From the NCBI GenBank assembly GCA_036365455.1, contig JAWQUS010000007.1, forward strand, positions 18,740,001-18,804,000: a stretch of DNA of 64,000 nucleotides, in the 5' to 3' direction. This document shows positions 57,060-64,000 of this stretch, piece after piece. How positions within the stretch are numbered: position 1 is the first letter of the stretch; every line of letters starts with the position of its first letter. The notes beneath the pieces were generated by a model. That model searched no databases, was not told the origin of the DNA, and saw only the letters and a list, made by a program, of their open reading frames with translations. Position numbers and translations under genes: made by a program. This stretch comes from Macrosoma leucophasiata. Taxonomy: Eukaryota > Arthropoda > Insecta > Lepidoptera > Hedylidae.

Positions 57060-58118
57060 TATTATCCCCATCGCCCTAAAATAGGGGGATGGGGAAATTT
57101 GTATGGAGCATCCTACAATTTTCAAGATTAGAAAGAGAAGTTAAAAGTCGGTATGTGAACTCTTTGAGTTTAACAAACAATACGTACATCATTTTTTTTT
57201 AGAAATCTGCCTCTTCGGGGATATCTTCTAGAAATGTCTCGTCTAGAAATCCCTTTAATACGGGGGATGAAATTTAAAGGTATTTAAAGGCTTTACGGCA
57301 GTGTTCAAGCTGGAAAGCCAAAAATTGGTATGCGGCCTCTTTGTTACTAAAAAAACGTTTACTTGATTTTTTTTTTTTTAAATCTGCCCCACCCCCTGTC
57401 ATAGGGGGTGGAAATTTGTATGGAGCATTCCACAATTTTCAAGGTAGAAAGTTAAAACTCGGTATGCGAACTCTATGAGCCTGACAAACAATAAATACAT
57501 ATTTTTTTATTTTATCTACCACCATTCCCTTAAAGGAGGGTGTGAAATTTGTATTGGGCTTTCCGCAGTGTTCAAGATGGAAAGCCAAAAATTGGTATGC
57601 GGCTTCTTTGATACTAAAAAAAACAACGTTTACTTGATATTTTTTTTTTTTGGAAATCTGCCCCACCCCCTGTCATAGGGGGTGGCAATTTGTAGGGAGT
57701 ATTCCACAATTATTAAGGTAGAACGTTGAAACTTGGTATGCGGACTCTTTGAGCCTAACAAATAATTTGGTACATAATTTTTTTTGGAAATCTGCCCCAC
57801 CCTCTATCATAGGGGGTGGCAATTTGTAGGGAGCATTCCACAATTTTCGAGGTAGAAAGTTAAAACTTGGTATGCGGACTCTTTGAGTCTAACAAATAAT
57901 TTCGTACATAATTTTTATTTGGACATTGCCCCCATCCCCTTATCAGAGGGGGTAAAATTTTGTATTGGACTTTAGCCAAAAATTGTTACCCAGACTCTTT
58001 GTTACTGAAGAAAACAACGTTAAAGTTCTTAAAATATATACTCCTTTTGGAAATCTGCCCCAACTCTCTAAGAGAGGCGGTGATAGTTTGTGCGGGTATT
58101 TATCAGTTTTTAATGCCG
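57060..58118 (+). repeat. Tandem array of ~130-bp units inside the Helitron-like element
   Basis: About eight related units, at roughly 57063, 57203, 57382, 57514, 57652, 57785, 57920 and 58044. Each has AAATCTGCCCCACCCCCTGT-like sequence, a TCATAGGGGGTGG-type complement that can pair with it, and then ATTTGTA-GG-G-CTTTCC-CA-T. Units of two types (ending ACTCTTTGAG or GGCTTCTTTG) partly alternate. Confidence 0.75.
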
Positions 58119-58286
58119 TTTTTTATGTCGTGATAGTGGCAAACAAGCACGCAGTTCACATTGATGTAGAGTGTTGACTGCAGCCTATAGACACTTACAC
58201 AAAGACCAAGGTCAAAATGCATATGCGTTACCACTCCTAAGGCCTAAGGTGTTATGCCTCTGTGTCGGAAATTACAGGGCCGTACC
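58119..58286 (-). mobile_element. Metulj-like SINE inside the Helitron-like element
   Basis: TTTTATGTCGTGATAGTGGC, CAAGCACGCAGTTCACATTG and GGAAATTACAGGGCCGTACC are well kept; the head is absent. It interrupts the array, so it inserted after the array formed. Confidence 0.75.
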
Positions 58287-58766
58287 GTTATGGAAAGTCT
58301 CTCATTCCTGAACTAAACAGTATAAAAATTGGTATACAGGCTCATGATTAGGAATAGTAAAAATGATCTGTTCAAGTAAAATGGACAAAATATCCTCCTA
58401 AATGAAAAATGGAAGGGTATTGTAACAACACTGTTTGTATGGAATTGAGGTTAAAATTTGTGTGGGATTTTTGGTAGTTTCTAAGTTAGAGACTTGAAAA
58501 GTGATGTTCCAGTCTTTCTGTTAGGAATAACAAAATAGGTACGTGTATCAGTATTTTGTCGAAATCACCTCTAAACTTTCAAATATAAGGGGTTAAAATT
58601 AAATAGAGATTTTTGAAGTTATAGATGTGATTAAGTACTCCACATATAGGTAACATAAAAAAAGGTACGCGAAGGGAAACTTGATTAGGACATTTCCATG
58701 GGATTGTGAAATTTAAATTATTTATAAAACGACATCCACGCGGGCGAAGCCGCGGGCAGCAGCTAG

Positions 58767-59504
58767 TTATTAAATAAATTTATTTTAGTGCTAACAGTCC
58801 ACTATGCGACGCCTTGGCTTTTTCACAAGATTGATTAGATGAAGTTTATTAATAAAGTCGGGATCGTAATACTGAGATAATTAATTCTTAGCGCAAGTTA
58901 ATTGATAAATTAACATTAATTAGAAAACTTCGACTCCGCCGTTCTGTTTTATGAATGTCGACGTGACGTCACTAATACATTGTTTTGGTTGTTTCCATTA
59001 AAATAATTTTGGCCTTCCGTGTTTTAAATCCTTGAATATTTAAATTTATGCTCCGTAAGGAGGGAAACGAATGAAATGTGTATCTGTTTTTTTTATAAAA
59101 CTCTGCAAATAGGTACGTATATTGATTAGGGACCCATTACGGGGATGTACCGATAATGAGCTACCCACGCTAAGAGATCGCGCTATATTTAGCTATCTTC
59201 TTCCACATCTGCTGAATTATCATGAAGTATTTACATTTTTTGCTTCTTTATTATTCTCTACGAGACTAATCAACTGTATTTTTCAACGTTAAATACTTAT
59301 AAATGTGGGTAGAGAAAAACAGACTTAGGTAACATAAGTTTTTCTTAAAAGTGTAATAAAGGAAACGTCACGATCTGTATAAAATAGATAAGTTAATCTA
59401 TTTAGAATTAAATTTAATTATGTCTGCATTTAAAAATGAGAATTTTGGCAAAAAAAAAGTTTAATAATAAAAATACAGAATATGTTAAGATGCATGTCAA
59501 TAAT
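58767..59504. other. Non-coding stretch
   Basis: A patch at about 58800-58990 contains GATAATTAATTCTTAGCG and CGACGTGACGTCAC (a CRE-like TGACGTCA word) and might be conserved. The rest is AT-rich. Confidence 0.3.
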
Positions 59505-59788
59505 ATTTTTTTTTATGTTATGTATGTGGCAAACAAGCTTGCAGTTCACATTGATGTTAAGTGATGACTGCAGCTTATAGACACCCACAACAAGGTCAAA
59601 ATACAGATGCCTTACCACTCCCGAGGCCCAAGATGTTATGCCTCTGTGCCGGCAATTACAGGGCCGTACATTACCACCTGACTGGAACACGATAGTGATG
59701 AACACTACCATTTAGCGGCAAGTATATTAGGTAATGCGGTGGTGCCTACGCCCGCGAACTCCGTCACTGGAGCTCTACCATCAGTAAA
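59505..59788 (-). mobile_element. Metulj-like SINE, full length, well preserved
   Basis: Minus strand head TACTGATGGTAGAGCTCCAG, TGACGGAGTTCGCGGGCGTA, GCACCACCGCATTACCTAAT, GTGTTCCAGTCAGGTGGTAA, tail TTGTTTGCCACATACATAAC then an A run. One of the best copies in the window. Confidence 0.85.
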
Positions 59789-60295
59789 ACCATAAATAAG
59801 TTAAGCTAAACATTAGCAAATTGAAAATAATAGTGAAAATGACAGTTATTTACTATTTCGAGATATAGGTATACTTTTTTCAATATCTAGAAAAAAAATA
59901 GTAAAGATTGTGTAATTCAATAACACTTTCTACATTTAATATTATTGACTTTTTATAGTATTTTATCGTTTTGCCGAGGTCGCTAATGACCTTAAATGTC
60001 AAAAAATAAATTAAAAAGAAAGTTGGTGTAATTCCATTTGTTTTGTGTCAATTCGAATCATTGCTAAAACTATCTTAACTCTATAAAAATAGGTATAATA
60101 TGCATTAAAAGCTCATTAAAATTTATAAAAACAAAAATATTACACAGAGTGTGTAACACGCGTTTGACGTACAATAAATTACACTCACATTATTAATGTC
60201 AAAAAGTCAAACCAAACGTGCTGTGTACCAGACTGTGGTAAAATAAAATGGTTTAACAAAACAAAGTAGAGATTATCATAGCGGTTTGTGTTATC
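59789..60295. other. AT-rich non-coding stretch
   Basis: No gene or recognised repeat. Confidence 0.35.
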
Positions 60296-60612
60296 TGCCT
60301 CGGTAGCCTAGTGGTAGCAGGCCACTACTACAATGCCGAGGTCCTGGGTTCGATTCCCGGGTCGGATTATCAGAGAGAATGGTGTAAAATCCTTTATCTC
60401 TGGTTCTATTGGGATTTTTACATTATCTGGAAATTTCCCAGTGTGTATCTCAAAGTTTGGTAATGTGCCGGGAGATGTCAACAGGCTCGCCACCTGTTGC
60501 ATGGGCCAAAAAGTAACCGGCGAATCGTGGGTGTTTGGATGTATGCTTGAATGCATGCATTTCCCTCTGCCTACCCCTTCGAGGATTACAGGCGTGAAGT
60601 TACGTTTTTTTT
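60296..60612 (+). mobile_element. tRNA-headed SINE (family 1), full length
   Basis: A tRNA-like head, CTGCCTCGGTAGCCTAGTGG (A box) and GGTCCTGGGTTCGATTCCCG (B box), then TGTAAAATCCTTTATCTCTG and ATTGGGATTTTTACATTATC. It continues GGCTCGCCACCTGTTGCATG, GTAACCGGCGAATCGTGGGT, and a 3' tail CCTCTGCCTACCCCTTCGAG then GATTACAGGCGTGAAGTTAC before a T run. Pol III transcription is expected from the boxes. It is the reference for the pieces at 47305, 47460 and 63396. Confidence 0.85.
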
Positions 60613-61428
60613 TTATATTCAGACTTAGATAAATTTCGTGTATCGCGGTCGAATTTTGACCATCGGACGACCACTATAAGTATTTAATGCCCGAACGCAA
60701 CACAGTCTTATTCGAACTTTAAACCGAATCCGGCCTAGATCCCTGATTCGGCCGTGACCGAAACTTGCCTAACTTAACCGTCGAGTTAGTTCTAACTCAT
60801 CTAAGTAGGGAATTTAAACTTTTAAACTAACAATTTCGAATGTTTACCGAGATCAAATGAAAAGACACTTCAAATTATGGATTGACATCGATTTTTTTCT
60901 CATTTCTGCAATATTTTTAATTGATATTGCTCCTATTAGTTCATCGCGTGATATTTACAACTAGCCTTCTTCTGTAAATGTTATTCAAACATATTATTTA
61001 ATTCGAACCAGGAGTTCCAGAGATTAACGCGTTTAACCAAATAATTTATCTAACAAACAAACTCTTCGGCTTTATATTATTGTATAAATATTGTAGGTAA
61101 GTTTATAATAACTGAAATTTAATATTTCTTGGGCTGTAATAATGAACACAACACATACATATTAAATTTATCTCTTTACAAGCCATTTTTTATTTCAATT
61201 AGTGTATATATGGTGCATAAATGGATGCAGATATTTTTTTCAGTAGTGGGCCTTTGTGTGTGTGCATTCAGTGAAAGATGTATTTTTGTTTCGAACTTGA
61301 TTGACCCAGTTCAGGCATAACGACACGTACAAAATGTACTGTAAAAATCTAGTGCAGATCCACCTTACACCAAGTTCCAACGCATGTTACGTACATACCG
61401 AATATTATATATATTTAACGAATTTATA
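60613..61428. other. Non-coding stretch
   Basis: From 60690 to 60830 slightly GC-richer; otherwise AT-rich. No gene. Confidence 0.3.
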
Positions 61429-61560
61429 AAGCGTAGCTTCACACATTGGACTTGTGTGGATCCGTGTTGTCCAACAATGATGCATCGCGATCAGAAGGAC
61501 ATACCCCACTCTTTTTAGCGTTTTTCTGCGCGGCCGTAGCGATAGTTTCCCTATATATGG
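61429..61560 (+). promoter_or_regulatory. Locally duplicated non-coding block, copy 1
   Basis: Contains AAAGCGTAGCTTCACACATT and GGACTTGTG, CCGTGTTGTCCAACAATGAT, GCATCGCGATCAGAAGG, and TTCTGCGCGGCCGTAGCGAT then AGTTTCCCT. It aligns along its full ~130 bp with 61759-61885. The flanks of the two do not match, so this is not the end of a common transposon as far as I can see. Confidence 0.55.
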
Positions 61561-61758
61561 AAATAAAGTATACATTGTTCGTTTTTAACAGGTACACTTA
61601 CTAAACATATACTTACATGAACATTGAACATCTAAATCCAAATAAACAATTATGGATTGGCTCCATCATTAATACTTGGGAAATAAACATTCCCTTAAAA
61701 ATCACACACATACTTGAAGGGTAAAAAACTTCAGAAACAAACACGTAATCTGGATCTT
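61561..61758. other. Spacer between duplicated blocks
   Basis: AT-rich, no gene. Confidence 0.3.
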
Positions 61759-61885
61759 AAAGCGTTCCTTCACACATTGGACTTGGGTCCGTGTTGTTTA
61801 ACAATGATGCATCGCGATCAGCAGGGCACGCCCCTAACACTTGTCAGGTTTTTCCGCGCGGCCGTAGTAATAGTTTCGCTAAGCG
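61759..61885 (+). promoter_or_regulatory. Locally duplicated non-coding block, copy 2
   Basis: AAAGCGTTCCTTCACACATT, GGACTTGGGTCCGTGTTGTT, TAACAATGATGCATCGCGAT and TTCCGCGCGGCCGTAGTAAT then AGTTTCGCT. It runs straight into a CpG-bearing island (to ~62170), so this copy appears joined to a larger element. Confidence 0.55.
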
Positions 61886-62170
61886 TTGGCCACTGGAGTA
61901 GAACAAGGCGTTTAATTAAAGGACGCTCACCTCACGGGCCGCTGTTGTCGGCCGACTCATCGCATGCGCCTTAATTAGTTTCAGACCGCCCTAACGGGCT
62001 TATTTTGTTTTTCTCGGATAATTTTTAATTAAACGCTTGATTAAAATGAAAGTTTGCGTAAGTAGCGAGCGAGGAACAATCGGGCCGGAGTTTAGGATAA
62101 TGAATTGATGGTGTTACTTTGCTCGCTCGACGCTCGCTAGGGACTTAATTAAAAATCGCCGATAGAGTGT
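61886..62170. promoter_or_regulatory. GC-richer candidate enhancer island
   Basis: Includes GGCGTTTAATTAAAGGACGC, CGCCTTAATTAGTTTCAGAC, TTTTTAATTAAACGCTTG, AAGTAGCGAGCGAGG and GGGACTTAATTAAAAATCGC. At least four TTAATTA/TTAATTAA sites in under 300 bp is the densest such cluster I noticed in the window. Confidence 0.35.
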
Positions 62171-62484
62171 GTAGAGGGGAGTTCGAAACGAGTTTATGGA
62201 ACTTAGTCCGGAGGCTCTGTTGTTTTACTACCTATGTCAATTTGAATACGAGATTGCTTCACGGCTACGCGTTAATGTTTATAGTAAAAGTTGATAGTGC
62301 GTTTGGTTTTTTAACGAATATTGTCCATAAAGCAAACATCCTATGGGAGCGTCCGTACACATATCTGAAACGAGGTAGGTACCTAGTATTTACATTCAAT
62401 AAAAGGGAGTCTATATAAATATGACATGTATTTCTTAGACATGTGTGCGTGTTCACTAATTTTAAGTTTTATATTATTCTTAGC

Positions 62485-63230
62485 GGCCCGTAACAGTTCC
62501 AGGGCATTCCGCTCGCCATTGATAAGAGTATCGGTATCCTGGGCGTTGACATATCGAACAAAGTGCAATTCGGGAGTCACATTGAGTGTAAGACCAAGTT
62601 AGCATCCAAAAAGTTGGGTGTGCTTAACAAAGCGAGGCAGTATTTCACACCGGGGCAGCTACTACAGCTTTATAAGGCCCAAGTGCGGCCCCATCTGGAA
62701 TACTGCTCTCATTTGTGGGCGGGAGCCCCCAAATACCAGCTTGGTCCACTTGACTCCCTACAAAAACGCGCCGTTCGTATTGTTAACGATCTAAGACTTA
62801 CTGACAGGCTCGAACATCTGAGCCTGCACAGAGACATTGGGAGTCTGTGCGTGTTGTACCGTCTCTACAATGGTGAGTGCTCTGCTGAATTGTTTGACAT
62901 GGTGCCACCGGCTCTTTTCCTACACCGTGCTACCCGCCGAAGAGAGAAGTTCCACCCACACCGACTGGACACCTGGCAGTGCTCAACGGTGCGGTTTTCA
63001 CGCTCGTTCCTGCCCAGAACGTGTAAATTGTGGAACGAACTTCCCTCTGAGGTGTTCCCTAGGTGCTACAATATGGGGTTCTTCAAAAATGGCGTCAAAA
63101 GAGTCCTTCAGGGCTGGCAGCGCGTTGGCAACTCCCTGGTGTTGCAAATGTTCATAGGCGACGGTGACCACTTTCCATCAGGTGGCCCGTTTGCTTGTCT
63201 GTCAACCTTCAGACATAAAAAAAAAAAGAA
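62485..63230 (+). mobile_element. 5'-truncated LINE 3' end (CR1/jockey-like)
   Basis: An open frame from about 62494 through 63273, without a stop before its A-rich tail. It encodes GIPLAIDKSIGILGVDIS, KLGVLNKARQYFTPGQLLQL, YKAQVRPHLEYCSHLWAGAP, LDSLQKRAVRIVND, and TFRLYNGE-like LCVLYRLYNGECSAELFDMV, the conserved region just after the reverse transcriptase in CR1/jockey-type ORFs. The 3' end reads GGTGGCCCGTTTGCTTGTCT, GTCAACCTTCAGACATAAAA and an A run. Its last words resemble the Metulj-like SINE tail. Confidence 0.75.
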
Positions 63231-63273
63231 ATTAGCGTATTTCAATACAATCTATGAAAATAAAACTTTCTAA
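62494..63273 (+). pseudogene. LINE reverse-transcriptase C-terminal region
   Basis: About 236-260 residues with no in-frame stop; the N-terminal endonuclease and catalytic reverse-transcriptase motifs are missing, and the nominal start is a GTG. The original stop may be lost, since the frame runs into the A tail (HKKKKK). Frames on the same DNA at 62837-63157 are shadows. Confidence 0.7.
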
Positions 63274-63352
63274 TCAAACTCCAACGAAACAAAAACAAAA
63301 CACAGCGACGTAAACAAGAACGTAAAAAATACCCGAATACAAAAAAGTTCAA

Positions 63353-63387
63353 ATACCCGGGTATACCCGGGTCCGGGTACCCGGGTA
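63353..63387. repeat. CCCGGG-repeat inverted cluster
   Basis: Four copies of CCCGGG alternating with TA/TAC spacers (ACCCGGGTATACCCGGGTCC, then GGGTACCCGGGTAG). The cluster can fold on itself. It sits between the LINE tail and a SINE tail. Confidence 0.8.
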
Positions 63388-63395
63388 GAAAACCC

Positions 63396-63487
63396 TAGTA
63401 ACCGGCGAATCGTGGGTGTTTGCAAGTATGCTTGAATGCATGCATTTACCTCTGCCTACTCCTTCGGGGATTACAGGGGTGAAGTTA
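63396..63487 (+). mobile_element. tRNA-headed SINE (family 1), 3' tail only
   Basis: AGTAACCGGCGAATCGTGGG, TGCTTGAATGCATGCATTTA, CTCTGCCTACTCCTTCGGGG and ATTACAGGGGTGAAGTTAAG match the 3' end of the element at 60296. Confidence 0.75.
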
Positions 63488-63965
63488 AGTTTGTTGCAAC
63501 TATACCTTGCTAATATTTCTACTTCTTTCTTACTTATTAGATGTGCGTATAATATAACAAAAGTGCGTAAAAAAAAAATTTTTTTTTAAAAACCACCATT
63601 ATTAACAAAACGCTGTAAAACATGTAGGTATCGACATAATAAACAATAATAATTTTAAACGTAATGATGTAACGTCTAGACATGAGCGTGTAAAATTAAA
63701 AAAAAAAACCTAAACATCAATCTCTAACATTAATCTTCGCATCCACGTACATAAAATCCGATAATGCATCACATCACACCATCATTATACGCATGGTTTA
63801 TTGCGAGAATAGGCGCAAAAAATTACTGATAATTATTAGTTGACATTCATTCACTATGACGTGTTTTTTCTAAACGTCACTACGTAGGTAAACATGGACA
63901 TTTTTTGTGCTAATATGTAGGTACTTACATATAATGAGACGGTAAAAATCGAGTGTCTGTACTTT
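63488..63965. other. AT-rich non-coding stretch
   Basis: A and T runs, no gene. Confidence 0.35.
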
Positions 63966-64000
63966 AACCCCCTTATTCATAAAAGTAAATAGTTATATTA
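63966..64000 (+). mobile_element. MITE end cut by the window edge
   Basis: AACCCCCTTATTCATAAAAG matches the left terminal inverted repeat at 13361 (one difference in 20). The remainder would lie beyond the window. Confidence 0.65.

Larger units (their letters stand above)
56910..58766 (+). mobile_element. Helitron-like element with internal tandem array
   Basis: Starts CTAATATTATAAATGTGAAA, then CTGTCTGTCTGTCTGTTTGT, CGAGTGAATCGATTTTGATG and AAATTTGGTACAGAGATAG. It ends GACATCCACGCGGGCGAAGC, CGCGGGCAGCAGCTAG|TTAT. The GC-rich end followed by CTAG|T is the Helitron hallmark, and these words are typical of lepidopteran non-autonomous copies. It encodes no helicase. Its ~1.9 kb length comes from the internal array (57060-58118) and a SINE insertion (58119-58286). 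Confidence 0.65.

Noticed and set aside
57060..58118. CRISPR-like array
   Set aside because: Units are adjacent diverged tandem repeats without spacers, inside a eukaryotic transposon.
60296..60370. Functional tRNA gene at the SINE head
   Set aside because: It is the head of a ~310-bp SINE with other copies in the window and lacks proper tRNA 3' processing context.

Overview
The window looks like a gene-poor, intron/intergenic stretch of a lepidopteran (moth or butterfly) nuclear genome. The grounds are an AT-rich background with frequent GTAGGTA/TACCTAC words, about 22 copies of a Metulj-like SINE, lepidopteran-type non-LTR retrotransposons, Helitron-like sequences ending in CTAG|T, and hairpin MITEs. 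There are no bacterial operons, rRNA genes or CRISPR arrays. Repeat boundaries below were judged by eye and may be off by some bases unless given as exact.

Only one host coding segment can be supported. It is the first coding exon (26994-27286, + strand) of an LMO4-type LIM-only transcriptional cofactor. It carries a complete first LIM domain (all eight zinc ligands) and ends at a consensus AG|GTGAGT donor. I found no second LIM domain downstream, so the remaining exons probably lie past position 64000, making much of 27-64 kb intron. Around this exon, AT-rich DNA is broken by GC-richer, CpG-containing islands that repeatedly carry TAATTA/CTAATTA homeodomain-type words (22.4-23.4, 25.1-26.1, 28.9-30.0, 37.4-37.8, 41.0-43.5, 46.9-48.0, 50.4-51.4, 53.6-56.1, 61.4-62.2 kb). 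I read these as candidate conserved enhancers of a developmental regulator; this is inference.

The most interesting new structure is a set of locally duplicated non-coding elements. Three diverged tandem copies of a ~100-130 bp element start with ATGATTGAT (Pbx/Exd-Hox type) plus an ATTA word (20984, 21964, 22459), about 4.5-6 kb upstream of the LMO4-type exon. Two further blocks are each duplicated once (30700/31318; 61429/61759). These look like duplicated regulatory modules rather than transposons.

The rest is mobile DNA: a near full-length but frameshifted APE-type LINE (31869-35974) bounded by an exact 14-bp target-site duplication; LINE 3' fragments at 4.5-5.2, 38.2-38.5, 56.2-56.5 and 62.5-63.2 kb; two tRNA-headed SINE families; an element with a tRNA-like core between ~64-bp direct repeats (3307-3676); a 1.9-kb Helitron-like element with a tandem array (56910-58766); and two abutting palindromic MITEs (13361-13656). 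Two SINE families appear to share 3' tails with LINE families in the same window, as expected if the SINEs borrow those LINEs' machinery.
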